From assembly GCA_965198045.1 (NCBI GenBank), contig CBDAOL010000009.1, positions 1 through 64,000 on the forward strand: DNA of 64,000 nucleotides, read 5' to 3'. Below the pieces are notes generated by a model. The model was not told the origin of the DNA and made no database searches. It saw nothing but the letters and a program-made list of their open reading frames with translations. Shown piece by piece: positions 1 to 8,636 of this stretch. The DNA is from CBDDEC01 sp965198045 (lineage in GTDB: Bacteria > Chloroflexota > Dehalococcoidia > UBA2979). Both the position numbers and the translations under genes were made by a program. How positions within the stretch are numbered: the stretch's first letter is position 1; every line of letters starts with the position of its first letter.

Positions 1-703
1 TCTGCTGTCACGGCGAGCGTGACAGAGACCGCCGAGGGCTGAACCTCGACCGCGTCGTCGCGCAGCGTGGCCTGGTCGCGGTCGCCGTCCAGCGGCTGCG
101 CGAACTCCTGACCGACGGCCAGGACTAGCAGGTCCTGCAGGATGGTGATCACCGTCGGGTGCCCAGCCACGTCGTTGTCGTCAGGCTGCTCGTCGGGCCG
201 AAGAGGCGGCCATAGTCAGTGGACACCATCACGTCGACCCGGTCGCCGGGGACGATCAGTCCGCCGGCGCCCATGATTTCGCTGAACTGCACCGAGGCAG
301 CCCGCATCCCCGCCGGGACGGAGTAGGCGAGCTCAACGCCACTAGTGCCGTCAGAGCCCACGAGCTTCGACTCGAGCACCTGCTCGCCGAGGGTCAAGGG
401 ATAACGCGTGGTGCGCCCCTCTAGCTCGTCGAGGTCGGTCAGCGCGCCCGAGAGGACGGCCGAGACCGGAATCTCGCGCAGCTCGAGTATGGCCGTGGTC
501 AGCTCGACGCCCGCGGGGATCTCCTCGCGCGCTACGACGACCGTCCGGCCCGGAATATTGTTCGTTGCTGCCGCCGTCGAGGCCTCGTCATCGCCCTCCT
601 GGGCGCTGAGCCAGGCCAGCGTGGCCGCAGCTGTTACCAGCCCCAGCACCGCAGCGATCAGCAGCAGTCCGCCACCCGAGGCGATCTTGCGTACACCGTT
701 CAT
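1..703 (-). pseudogene. cpaB: CpaB/RcpC Flp pilus assembly protein, frameshifted and cut by window edge
   Basis: SAF-domain Flp/Tad pilus assembly protein, periplasmic and thought to link the secretin to the inner membrane complex. An N-terminal membrane segment (residues about 11-32) is followed by the SAF domain (VVVAREEIPAGVELT) and the GGLIVPGDRVDVMVS motif. The open frame ends at 149, but the next frame continues the family sequence (HPTVITILQDLLVLAVGQ) to base 1, so one base is missing near 194-199, next to a GGG run. An SD (GAGGGACC) precedes the ATG at 703. It lies downstream of tadE and flp on the same strand, and the rest of the Tad locus should lie left of the window. The family call is firm; whether the frameshift is biological is not. 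Confidence 0.82.
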
Positions 704-886
704 CTTGGTCCCTCCGCTCCTACCGCTTCCGTTCGGAAGTTCCGTGACCGCGTCGCTTGGGCCCGAAGGCCGTCGCGATGTGATGGTCCGGTGCTTCGCG
801 CTGGTCGCGCTGGTCGCTCCCGCCTCTGCCTCGCGCGGCCGTCAGGCCCGTCGAGACGGTGGCGCGAGCCACCAACTGAGCACTCC

Positions 887-1372
887 TTATCCGCAGTCAG
901 CCCCGGCCACGAGCACCGCCTGGTTTGACGGCTTAGCTTCGAGGCGCGAGTCCGAGCAAGCGTTGATGTTCCACGTCGATGGAATCAGTCCGCCCGAGAC
1001 CAACGAGATCAGTCCCGGCACCGGCGTGATCGTGTCGTAGCTGTGGTTGATTCGAACCGCGACGCCGTCGCCGCGCGTGTATTCCCCGCCGGTGTTTTGG
1101 TACGAGACCGAAACCTCTGAGCAGAGCAGGCGCCCGCCGGCGAAGTCGATGGCGCGCTTCTCAATCGAGTTGGCGTCACAGGTGCCGGGGACGGTCGACG
1201 GCAGGTTGGCCACGGCTGCGTAACGAGCCGCCTCGGACGCGGCGTTGTTCACCGTGATGTTGGTGTAGAAGGCAAAGCCGAACTCTACCAGCAGCATCAC
1301 CAGCAGCAATATGAGGGGGAGCAGCAACGTCGTCTCGACGACGGTCTGCCCGCTATCGCTTGTCAGACGCAT
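887..1372 (-). CDS. tadE: TadE-like pseudopilin
   Basis: 161-residue TadE/TadF-family protein of the Flp/Tad pilus. The N-terminus (QTVVETTLLLPLILLL) has the family's conserved Glu just before one long hydrophobic helix, residues about 10-36, that anchors the protein and forms the pilin-like signal. The remainder is a small extracytoplasmic domain with cysteines. The start at 1372 is preceded by GGGGAGCAGG, a strong SD. It lies 33 bp downstream of the Flp pilin and 183 bp upstream of cpaB on the same strand, as in minor-pilin positions of Tad loci. Its specific role (TadE versus TadF/TadG) cannot be told from sequence. Confidence 0.85.
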   Translation of the reverse strand: MRLTSDSGQTVVETTLLLPLILLLVMLLVEFGFAFYTNITVNNAASEAARYAAVANLPSTVPGTCDANSIEKRAIDFAGGRLLCSEVSVSYQNTGGEYTRGDGVAVRINHSYDTITPVPGLISLVSGGLIPSTWNINACSDSRLEAKPSNQAVLVAGADCG

Positions 1373-1405
1373 CCTGCTCCCCGTTCATCTCGTGCTTCGC
1401 CCGGC

Positions 1406-1612
1406 TTACGAACCGGCCATCGTGGTCTTGATCTCCGTCACGGTGGAGGTGATCTGTGCGGCGATGCCCGTCGTCTGGAAGGCGACAAACAAGGCCAGCG
1501 AGATCACTCCGGCGACCAGCACGTACTCGATGACTCCCTGACCCTCTTCGGGCTCCAGCGTCGACTGGAGCTTGATCTGCGCCTGCATCAGCAGGTCGTT
1601 GAGCTTGTTCAT
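1406..1612 (-). CDS. flp: Flp-family type IVb pilin
   Basis: Major pilin candidate, 68 residues. It carries the type IVb prepilin motif G-X4-E-Y (GQGVIEYVLVAG): a TadV/CpaA-type peptidase would cut after the Gly, and Glu5/Tyr6 follow. A hydrophobic helix of about 20 residues then runs to a short tail. Upstream in-frame ATGs exist at 1627 and 1672, but the ATG at 1612 has AAGGG at the right distance and gives the usual pilin size, so I chose it. It is first in the order flp-tadE-cpaB. Confidence 0.88.
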   Translation of the reverse strand: MNKLNDLLMQAQIKLQSTLEPEEGQGVIEYVLVAGVISLALFVAFQTTGIAAQITSTVTEIKTTMAGS

Positions 1613-1984
1613 TGGACCCTTGTTCATTGGTCGCAGCTGACTGCGATGGACTCCCGATCGGCCCGTGGACACGGACCGCTGTGGGTGCTGGACCCGGCTG
1701 AGAAGCGACGATCCCCACGATCCGCTGCTCCCTGGCTACCGTTTCGATAACTCCGGCTGGACCCGTTCCTTTCAGTCGTCGAGACCGCGTCCAGGATGAG
1801 CTCCAGCGCTGACTCCGAGGCTACGAGAGCGTTCGTAAGCGGCGTGGTCGCGGCGTGTAAGAAGTCGTCAGAAGCGGTTAAGCCGCTCCCTGCTGACCAC
1901 GCCATTGAGCCCGTCACCACTGCTCGCATACCCGTTTCATCTCCACACCGCCGAGGCGGCTTCAGCGCACCACGCGGGTGCCTC
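1613..1984. other. 372-bp gap upstream of flp
   Basis: Intergenic stretch between the flp start and the end of the FHA gene. An ORF can be opened across it on the minus strand, but it has no recognisable domain and an unremarkable composition. It probably holds the flp promoter and leader. I see no convincing -35/-10 pair or terminator. Confidence 0.4.
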
Positions 1985-3331
1985 CTATTGAGAGTCGGCA
2001 CCATCCACCTCGATGTGCATACGGAAGGTCCCCATGCGCACCTCGTCGCCGGCCTCGAGCGTCGCCCAGGTCATTGGGCGCTCGTTCACGAGGCAGGCGG
2101 CGCTGTGGTCGGTGACGTGCAGGACGATGGCGTCGTCGTGACGCCAGATCAGCGCGTGCTCCGGCGAGACGCCGGAGTCCTCCGGCAACACCAGGTCGCA
2201 CGAATCCGCGCTCCCGATCTTGATCGGCGTGGCGCCGATGCATACGCGGCGGGCCCCGCCGATGCTGCCGAGCACGATGTATGAAGTGATCGGCTGGTCC
2301 GGCGTGGCGTCTGCGGCCACGTCGGCGCTCGTCTGGCGAGCGTCCGTCTCGGCGATGCGCTCCGCCGCCTGCTTGAAGCCGGCCGCCAGCCGGCGGTTCA
2401 TGTCGAACTGCGGTGCGGGTGCTGCGGCCGTGTCCTCGTCGAGGTCCTCGCCGTTCACCTGCTGGTAGTTGTCCGAGTCCGGTAGCACCGGCGTCGGCTG
2501 CCGCGAGGCGCGGTCACGCACCCAGTTGCCGATGCCGTTGGCCAGACGTTTCGTGCCGTGGACGGCCACACTGGCGACCGAGAACAGCCCGCGCACTGCG
2601 CCGCGCAGGACCCACTTGATGCCATCGGACGCGTGGCGGACGAACCAGTTCGCGCCGGACACGGCCGCTCCAGGCTCGCCAGCGGGCTTCTCAGCCACTC
2701 GGCTGTTGGCCTCGCCGACAGCGATCAGCGCGCAGGCACGGACGTAGGCGCGGTCGACCAATTCCAGCTCGGAGACGACGCCGGGGTCGCGATGCACCTT
2801 GACCAGTAGCTCCTGGACGCGCGTCTCATACGCGAGTTCAACCTCGTCGAAGGAGGCGCTGGAGTCGAGACCAAGCAGTACAAAGGGGCTACCGGCGAGC
2901 GGGCGCAGGTGCCGGAAACCGATCCAGGCGCCCACGGTGGTCGAGGTGCCGATGAAGGCGACGCCGATGGCCGGCAGCGTGCCGGCGAGTACACCCGTCG
3001 CCGCGGCCGCCATGACCGCAACCAGCTCCATGCCGACCAGCACGCTCCACACACGGGAGCTGTTCGGAGCCATCGCTTCTGGCAGCGGAACTGGGCGCGT
3101 CTCAGCGAGCGCGTGGTCGTACTCACGGCGCAGGCTCTTGTCGAGGACGATGTTCAGCGCCTCGTTGAGCGCATCGATCGCCTGACGTGCGCCGATCTCG
3201 CCCTGACGCTCAGCCTCCAGGTACTCGCCGATCTTCGACCAGTACATCTCGCGCGCGAGCGCGGAACTGGCGTCAGGTGAGATCCCGAGGAGCTCGTAGA
3301 CATCGGTCTTTGACTCTGTTGCCACCATCAT
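1985..3331 (-). CDS. J-domain-like / FHA membrane protein
   Basis: 448 residues. Residues about 9-75 resemble a DnaJ-like helical domain (YELLGISPDASSALAREMYW ... RREYDHAL) but lack the HPD signature, so Hsp70 stimulation is unlikely. Two hydrophobic helices (about 90-135) follow, then a second degenerate J-like stretch (FVLLGLDSSASFDEVELAYE). The last 100 residues are an FHA domain (IKIGSADSCDLVLPEDSGVS then PEHALI), a phosphothreonine-binding fold. The start at 3331 is inferred from a 4-base ATGA overlap with the preceding gene; a longer ORF extends to 3412. Located between an ECF sigma/vWA module and the Tad pilin genes, it may scaffold signalling at the membrane; the substrate is unknown. 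Confidence 0.72.
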   Translation of the reverse strand: MMVATESKTDVYELLGISPDASSALAREMYWSKIGEYLEAERQGEIGARQAIDALNEALNIVLDKSLRREYDHALAETRPVPLPEAMAPNSSRVWSVLVGMELVAVMAAAATGVLAGTLPAIGVAFIGTSTTVGAWIGFRHLRPLAGSPFVLLGLDSSASFDEVELAYETRVQELLVKVHRDPGVVSELELVDRAYVRACALIAVGEANSRVAEKPAGEPGAAVSGANWFVRHASDGIKWVLRGAVRGLFSVASVAVHGTKRLANGIGNWVRDRASRQPTPVLPDSDNYQQVNGEDLDEDTAAAPAPQFDMNRRLAAGFKQAAERIAETDARQTSADVAADATPDQPITSYIVLGSIGGARRVCIGATPIKIGSADSCDLVLPEDSGVSPEHALIWRHDDAIVLHVTDHSAACLVNERPMTWATLEAGDEVRMGTFRMHIEVDGADSQ

Positions 3332-5223
3332 GAGGCCACCGCCTGTACTGCATCCATGCGAACTACGTAACTGGCGATCGCTACCTCCTCGCCGGCGGCG
3401 ACAATCAACCATTCATCACGCTGCTGTTGCTGGTAGGGGACACCGCGGGAGCTCAGCCCGTGGATGCGGAACTGGCCGCCGGGATCCGCCGAGATGCGCG
3501 CGTGCATCGGTCGCACATCCGGGTCGTCGAGGACGATGTCGCAGGAGGAGGCGCGGCCGATGGTGACCGGTCGCGGGCCCATGCGATAAGCGCGCTCGGT
3601 GCCGTCCGAAGCGACCACTGTCAGCGTCCCAAGCTCGATATCGCGCGGCGGCGTCTGCGGCGCCACTCGGCGCGGCGCGCGGACCCGCAGCGGCGTCGGC
3701 CGCGGCGTGTTGTCCCGTCGCCGGTACCAGAGCAGGCCGACCAGGGCCACGATCGTCACGACCGCGAGGATCGGCATCCAGGGCGGGCTGCTCGAGGGCT
3801 CCAGCGCTGGCAGGCTGCTGATGCTCTCTGTCGCCAGCACGCCACCTTCGGCGTCCAACAACTCGATGGTCAGGTCGCCCGTGCCCCGCGGCAGCTCGAG
3901 CAGAAGCTCGCTGTTCGAGGACGAAGCCAGCTCTTCCCCGCCATCGCGAATCACAATCGTGGACTCACCCGGACCTTGCACGCGCTGGCGCACGGTCACG
4001 GAGGTCGCTTCGGGCTGCTGTTCGATGGTGAGTGTCGGGCTGAGCGTTGGTACCACGAGCTCAAACGTCGCGCTGCCGGCCAAACCGGCGGAGACGTTCG
4101 CGCGCACGTCGATGAGCAACGACCCGGGGCCGAATCGCCATGGGTCGATGGTGAGCGAGGTGCCGCTGCCGAAGGCGAGCGACTGCCCGCCGGCCGTCGC
4201 CTCCAGGCGCAGCACAGCAGGGTCAACCAGCGTCGTAGCGATCACGGTGATCGGGTCGCCCGGCTCACCGCCTTCGACCGCGCTGATCTCGACGAAGCCC
4301 TCGTTCGTGACCTCGAATTCAGCTCTGGCCTCCAGGCGCTCTCCTAGAACCGTCGCGAAGATGTCGGCCGTATGCGTGCCGATGGCGAACGGGCGGGTCA
4401 CGACCTGCACCAGGTCGGTCGCGCCGAGGCGGCCGCCAAGGGACGAGAACAGCGAGCCGAGGGCGCCGTCGTCCGCGACCTCCCAGAACTCGCCACCCGT
4501 GCCCGCTGCAACGGCCTCGAGGTACTCCGCGTCGGAGCTCGTGCCGAGCCCGAAAGCGAACGCGGTCGCGCCGCTGTCGGTCAGGGACTGGATGCTCGCG
4601 TCACGTGCAGCCGCCGAGGCGCCCGACTCCTCGCCGTCCGAGAGCAGGACGAGGTTGCTGCGCGCGGGGGAAATGTCGGAGAGCAGGTCGGCCGTGAAAG
4701 CGGACGCGTCGTAGAGGGCGGTTTCGCCCTGCGCGACCAGCGAGTTCAGGACGTCCCTGGCCACGGCGCGGTCGGTCGTAAAGTCGAGCGCCAGTGACAC
4801 GTTGTTGGAGAACCGCACGATGGCGACCTCGTCGCCCTCGTTGAGCTGGTCGATCAACGAGATCGCAGCATCCCGGGCCGCCTCGATGGGGGCGCCGGCC
4901 ATGCTCCCGCTCGTGTCGATGGCCAGCACGATTGCCAGCGTGTCGACGTCACGTGTCGGCGTTGCATCGACTCGCTGCGGGATGCCGTCGACAAGCGATG
5001 TGAATCGCGGAGGCTCGAGGTCGGTGACGCCAGCGACGCGTACCGAGATGGCAAGTGAGCCGGCCGGGTCGTGTTCCACGGCCAGGATGCGGAGCGTGTA
5101 CGTCGGCTCCTCGTCCTCGCCGAGTTGGGCTGTCACCTGCGACGCGGGGACCACGCGCAGCGCCAGCGCAGCTACGGCCAGCGTCAGCAAGCGGAGTGTC
5201 GTCGTACTGATGGCGCGATTCAC
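3328..5223 (-). CDS. von Willebrand factor A / FHA domain membrane protein
   Basis: About 631 residues from a GTG at 5223, placed just before a signal-peptide-like helix (TLRLLTLAVAALALRVV). A longer ORF runs to 5277. The vWA domain has an intact MIDAS: DTSGSMAG, then a TALYDAS loop and LVLLSDGEESG, so divalent-metal-dependent ligand binding is expected. Beta-rich Ig-like regions follow, then one transmembrane helix (PWMPILAVVTIVALVGLLWY) and a cytoplasmic FHA domain (VTIGRASSCDIVLDDPDVRP). The topology therefore puts the vWA outside and the phosphopeptide reader inside. It overlaps the next FHA gene by 4 bases (ATGA), so the two are translationally coupled. The partner kinase is not in this window. 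Confidence 0.8.
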   Translation of the reverse strand: MNRAISTTTLRLLTLAVAALALRVVPASQVTAQLGEDEEPTYTLRILAVEHDPAGSLAISVRVAGVTDLEPPRFTSLVDGIPQRVDATPTRDVDTLAIVLAIDTSGSMAGAPIEAARDAAISLIDQLNEGDEVAIVRFSNNVSLALDFTTDRAVARDVLNSLVAQGETALYDASAFTADLLSDISPARSNLVLLSDGEESGASAAARDASIQSLTDSGATAFAFGLGTSSDAEYLEAVAAGTGGEFWEVADDGALGSLFSSLGGRLGATDLVQVVTRPFAIGTHTADIFATVLGERLEARAEFEVTNEGFVEISAVEGGEPGDPITVIATTLVDPAVLRLEATAGGQSLAFGSGTSLTIDPWRFGPGSLLIDVRANVSAGLAGSATFELVVPTLSPTLTIEQQPEATSVTVRQRVQGPGESTIVIRDGGEELASSSNSELLLELPRGTGDLTIELLDAEGGVLATESISSLPALEPSSSPPWMPILAVVTIVALVGLLWYRRRDNTPRPTPLRVRAPRRVAPQTPPRDIELGTLTVVASDGTERAYRMGPRPVTIGRASSCDIVLDDPDVRPMHARISADPGGQFRIHGLSSRGVPYQQQQRDEWLIVAAGEEVAIASYVVRMDAVQAVAS

Positions 5224-5390
5224 AATATCGAACTCCCAGTGCCAACCGACGCCACCCGCCGGGCAGGTCCGGCGCATGGCTGTTGTTAGTCCCTCGACTG
5301 CTCCCCCTAGTTATCGGCAGATTCGTATGTAGTTTTGATGCCTGCCGGAGACATCCGATATCGGGATAACCCTGACGGCCTCTGCGCCCG

Positions 5391-6008
5391 TCATGACGCT
5401 GGTTTCTGCGCCTGGTTTTCACCCAGGGGCAGGCCCAGACCGACCCGCCGCCGACGCGTGGAGCGGCGCTCCTGGTCGTTCGCCTTGTGACTCTCAGCAC
5501 GGAAGGCGCGCACCGCGCGCAGCAGCAGCGAACGGAACGAACCGTGGCTGCGGTCCATAGCCGCCGCCGCCTCGACGCCGGACAGCCCGACGATGAAGCG
5601 CAACTCCAGGGCAGTGCGGTGGTCAGGGCGCAGGCGTTCGAGGATGTCGCGCACCTCGACCTCGAGGAACTCGTCGCGAGTGTGGAGCTCCGTCTGCACG
5701 TCGTCAGGCGGTTTGGAGCGGTAGTAGGAGGCGAGCTGGTTGCGGGCGATGCCGAACAGCCAGCCTTCGAATGGCTTGCCCTGCCACTGGAAGCGGGTGA
5801 TCGACCGGAACGCCTCCAGGAACACGTTGGACGCCAGATCTTCGGCCTGTTCGACCGTGGCGACACGCGAGCGGAAGAAACGGAACATGCGGTCGTAGTG
5901 GTGATCGAAGATGGCCGCCCACGCGGATTCATCGCCCGCACGGGCGGCCTCGACGACCGCCATCGAAGTGATGTGCTGCTCCGGCTGCGCCGGTTGCTGC
6001 TTCGCCAC
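5391..6008 (-). CDS. ECF-type RNA polymerase sigma factor
   Basis: 205-residue sigma-70 family protein. Region 2 is clear (DHHYDRMFRFFRSRVATVEQ and DLASNVFLEAFRSI), followed by W-Q-G-K-P region 2.4-like sequence. Region 4 is a helix-turn-helix (LELRFIVGLSGVEAAAAMDR). A basic tail of about 30 residues follows. The GTG start at 6008 has GGGGGGAG 10 nt upstream. There is no anti-sigma gene beside it; the neighbour downstream is the vWA/FHA protein, 167 bp away on the same strand, which suggests the sigma factor controls or is controlled by that module (inference). Confidence 0.88.
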   Translation of the reverse strand: MAKQQPAQPEQHITSMAVVEAARAGDESAWAAIFDHHYDRMFRFFRSRVATVEQAEDLASNVFLEAFRSITRFQWQGKPFEGWLFGIARNQLASYYRSKPPDDVQTELHTRDEFLEVEVRDILERLRPDHRTALELRFIVGLSGVEAAAAMDRSHGSFRSLLLRAVRAFRAESHKANDQERRSTRRRRVGLGLPLGENQAQKPAS

Positions 6009-6074
6009 GTTCGTGGCTCCCCCCGCCTTTGGTCCAACGAAGGAAAATGCTAGAGACAGAAAAATCGGGACAAC

Positions 6075-6205
6075 GTAAGATTCACGAGAAACGCGTAAGA
6101 ACTAGATAGTTTGCTTACGATCGCAGCCAACTCATGCCGCCGCCTGCCGTACGTAGTGAGGCGGCAAACCACTAAGACGTCGTCGAATGTCCGCAAGTTG
6201 TAAGA
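6075..6205. promoter_or_regulatory. GTAAGA repeat cluster upstream of the sigma gene
   Basis: GTAAGA occurs at 6075-6080, 6095-6100 (exactly 20 bp apart, two helical turns) and 6200-6205. CGTAAG at 6094 is also mirrored by CTTACG at 6114-6119. This is the AT-richest part of the 261-bp gap between the sigma factor and the sortase and fits a regulator-binding region. No regulator is assigned. Confidence 0.35.
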
Positions 6206-6269
6206 AAACAGCGGAACGGAACAGACGTTCTGCGCCCCGCCAACGTTGTTGCAGTTAGCCTTCGAGGTC

Positions 6270-7064
6270 TCAGACGACCCGTTGCGCCTGCACGATCACA
6301 CGGTGGTCGTACTGACCCTCTGCCGCATCCCAGATGCCGCCACAAGTGATCAGCGTCACCGTCTCCGGTCCCGAGCGACCGCCGATGATCTCGCGCAGGT
6401 CCGCGTCCTCCGGCCGTGTCGAGTAGATCCTCGACACGACGTACTCGATCGGCTCGCCCTCGAGGACCACGATCACGCGGTCGCCATCGCGCAGGTCACC
6501 GAGTCGCCAGAAGACAGCGGTTGAGCCGCGGTAGTCGAGGTGTGCGCTCATCACGGCGTTCCCCGGCGCACCGGGCACCGAGGTGAAGTCGTACCAGGCG
6601 ACCAGCTGCCCGTTGCGCGGCACTTCCATCACGCCGTTGGTGTCCAGGCCCATACGGATCACCCAGGCATCGACGCCGATCGAGGGGATCTCGAGCCGTA
6701 CGTCCGGGCCCGTTGGCGGTGGGCTGGGCTGTGGCGACACCACACCTGTCGACGAGGCGGTTGCCGCGGGCGACGGCACGGTCGAGGCCGTTCCTTCGGG
6801 CGTCTCCGTTGCAGGCAGTGAGGTGGCGGCGGCTGTGGGTGATGCGGTTGCCGGTGATCCGCTCGGTGCGGGAGTCGCGGGGGTCGCGGGGGCCGCGGCG
6901 AGCTGAGTTGCAGTTGGCGCCGGCGTCGCCTCAGCGGTGAGAGCGTCGTCGTCGGACGCACTGGGAGCGAGCAGGATCACGAGCGCCAAGAGCGAAACGA
7001 CCAGCGCCCCGACGGCGACGGCGGCACGTAGCCGCGTGACTTCGAAGAACGAACGGTTCCCCAC
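6270..7064 (-). CDS. Class E/F sortase
   Basis: 264-residue sortase that would cleave sorting signals and attach or process surface proteins. The N-terminal membrane anchor is at residues about 14-33, then a Pro/Thr/Ala-rich linker of about 85 residues, then the catalytic beta-barrel with His175 (SAHLDYRG), Cys241 (TLITCGG) and Arg255 (HRVIVQAQ), the full triad. The GTG start at 7064 follows GGGGAG. It is divergent from a secreted CAP-domain protein 35 bp away, and both have long Ala/Pro/Thr linkers. No LPXTG-like substrate is visible in the window, so the substrate is unknown. Confidence 0.85.
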   Translation of the reverse strand: MGNRSFFEVTRLRAAVAVGALVVSLLALVILLAPSASDDDALTAEATPAPTATQLAAAPATPATPAPSGSPATASPTAAATSLPATETPEGTASTVPSPAATASSTGVVSPQPSPPPTGPDVRLEIPSIGVDAWVIRMGLDTNGVMEVPRNGQLVAWYDFTSVPGAPGNAVMSAHLDYRGSTAVFWRLGDLRDGDRVIVVLEGEPIEYVVSRIYSTRPEDADLREIIGGRSGPETVTLITCGGIWDAAEGQYDHRVIVQAQRVV

Positions 7065-7099
7065 GAGGCTCCCCGTCTCGCGTCGCCGAGAGCTCGCCC

Positions 7100-8089
7100 A
7101 TGAAGAACTGGGGAGTTTCCGCCGACGTTCTCTTTATGGCGTTTAGCACGCAGCCTGTTGCGTTTCCAGCCCCTCCCGCGACCCCAGATCGACTGATCTG
7201 GACGATCGGCGCTCTGGTCTTGGTGATCGCCGCTACGCTCACCGCCGCCGCAGCCCCGGCGATCGCGGAGTCGCAGGGCTGGCCATTCTCGTCGCTCGAG
7301 GGTGCCTCGGTCGCTCCCCAACCCGTGCCAGCAGGGACCCTGGGTCCCGCCACTTCGGATGCCGTGCCCGCACCCGTGGTGCCCGTGGACGAGCCGCCGA
7401 CCGCGTTGCTCCCGGCGCGCGCCGGTACGGCCCCCACGTCCGGCGACTCCGCTCTTACCAACGCGATTGTCGAGGCCGCTGCCACCCTCGTCACACCGGA
7501 AGAAGCGTCCGTGGCGGCCGCAGCGCCGCTCGCAACGCCGCTGCCGACGTCCGCCACTGACTCTGCGCCGGTAGCTGGCGCGGGCGTGACACCCGTTGCG
7601 ACGCCGAGTCCCACCGCTGTGGCCACGCCCGTGCCGCCGCCGGTCGCCACGCCGCTACCCGTCGTCAGCACCCCGCCAGTCGCGCCCTCGACCTATTCGG
7701 CGCGCGCCCAGGGCCTCTTCCTCGCAATGAACCAGGAGCGCGTCGCCGCCGGACTCGCGCCGCTCGTCGCCTCCGAGGCAGCGACCGCCGTCGCGATGCA
7801 GCGCGCGGTCGACATGCAGACGCTCGGCTACTTCGCACACGTCAGTCCCAGTGGCGAGACGTGGCTCAAGCTCCTCAATGCCGCCGGCATTCCCCTGACC
7901 GCGGGTGGCGAGAACCTGGCGAAGATCTCAGGCGACGAAGACCGGTCCGTGTTCGTCGCGATCACGAAGCTGATGGAGAGCCCCACACACGCCGCGAACA
8001 TCCTCGGCAGGCACTTCGAGGAGGTGGGGGTCGCCGCCGTCACGGACGAGGGCGGCGTGACCATCTTCGTCACGATCTTCCTCGGCTGA
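7100..8089 (+). CDS. Secreted CAP/SCP-domain protein (YkwD-like)
   Basis: 329 residues: an N-terminal hydrophobic segment (about 33-56, LVLVIAATLTAAAAPAIA) that acts as signal or anchor, a low-complexity Pro/Ala/Thr linker to about residue 195, then a C-terminal CAP domain (LFLAMNQERVAAGLAPLV ... GYFAHVSPSG ... AGENLAKI-like ... HAANILGRHFEEVGV). The His and Glu residues of the CAP cavity are present. Bacterial CAP proteins are extracellular; their biochemical activity is mostly unknown. The start at 7100 has GAGAG upstream; an alternative ATG at 7136 lacks an SD. It is divergent from the sortase. Confidence 0.82.
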   Translation: MKNWGVSADVLFMAFSTQPVAFPAPPATPDRLIWTIGALVLVIAATLTAAAAPAIAESQGWPFSSLEGASVAPQPVPAGTLGPATSDAVPAPVVPVDEPPTALLPARAGTAPTSGDSALTNAIVEAAATLVTPEEASVAAAAPLATPLPTSATDSAPVAGAGVTPVATPSPTAVATPVPPPVATPLPVVSTPPVAPSTYSARAQGLFLAMNQERVAAGLAPLVASEAATAVAMQRAVDMQTLGYFAHVSPSGETWLKLLNAAGIPLTAGGENLAKISGDEDRSVFVAITKLMESPTHAANILGRHFEEVGVAAVTDEGGVTIFVTIFLG

Positions 8090-8165
8090 CTCGTATGCGT
8101 ACCTCGTCTCGAATCAGTAGATCTCCCGATGCCCCTCGCGCAGCCGATCGCGCTCAATAGAGGCC

Positions 8166-8618
8166 ATGGAATTGCACGCGTTTGATCGCCTGTCGCCCGC
8201 CAGCCGCCCACTTGCGCGGTCGAGCGGGCGCGCGCTCGTCCTGGGACCGCCCGAGGCGTCCTCCCGCGTGGTCACTGAGCTCCGCACGCGCGGCATCGAG
8301 GCCTGGTCGGACCGCCTCGGCCGCGTCGCGCCGGACGCCGCCTCTTTCGCCTGGGCGGACGCGCTGGTGGTGATCGACCCGACGCCGCAGCTCGAGAGCC
8401 AACATCTGCTGCCGGTGACCGAGTTCGCCGGGCCGACGCTCCTGGCTGCGCCCAGTGCACGAGGTGCCGGCCAGCTCGAGCGTCTGCTTGACCGTGGCTT
8501 CGACTTCGTCCACGGGTGGCCGGAGTCGCCTGAACTGATCGCGGCGTTGATCGATCGCGCGCTGCAACGTGTGGTCGAACCTGCGGTGTCGCAGCCCTTC
8601 GATCGTCCCGCCGCCTAG
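8166..8618 (+). CDS. Receiver-like protein, no output domain
   Basis: 150 residues resembling a lone CheY-like fold: hydrophobic beta strands (RALVLG, ALVVIDPTP, PTLLAAPS, FDFVHGW) alternate with helices. The aspartate in ALVVID sits where the phospho-acceptor normally is, but the N-terminal acidic pair is missing. It resembles the degenerate receiver of the regulator at 11682. There is no DNA-binding domain, so it may be a decoy, a partner or a decayed regulator. The function is unknown and the family call is tentative. Confidence 0.5.
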   Translation: MELHAFDRLSPASRPLARSSGRALVLGPPEASSRVVTELRTRGIEAWSDRLGRVAPDAASFAWADALVVIDPTPQLESQHLLPVTEFAGPTLLAAPSARGAGQLERLLDRGFDFVHGWPESPELIAALIDRALQRVVEPAVSQPFDRPAA

Positions 8619-8636
8619 ATCCCCGCGGGACCCCGC

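Noticed and set aside
1624..2004. A 126-codon minus-strand ORF upstream of flp
   Set aside because: No domain, overlaps the FHA gene and the flp start; composition looks non-coding.
4949..6037. A long minus-strand ORF across the sigma factor
   Set aside because: Shifted frame of the sigma factor gene, Ser/Arg-rich and without motifs.
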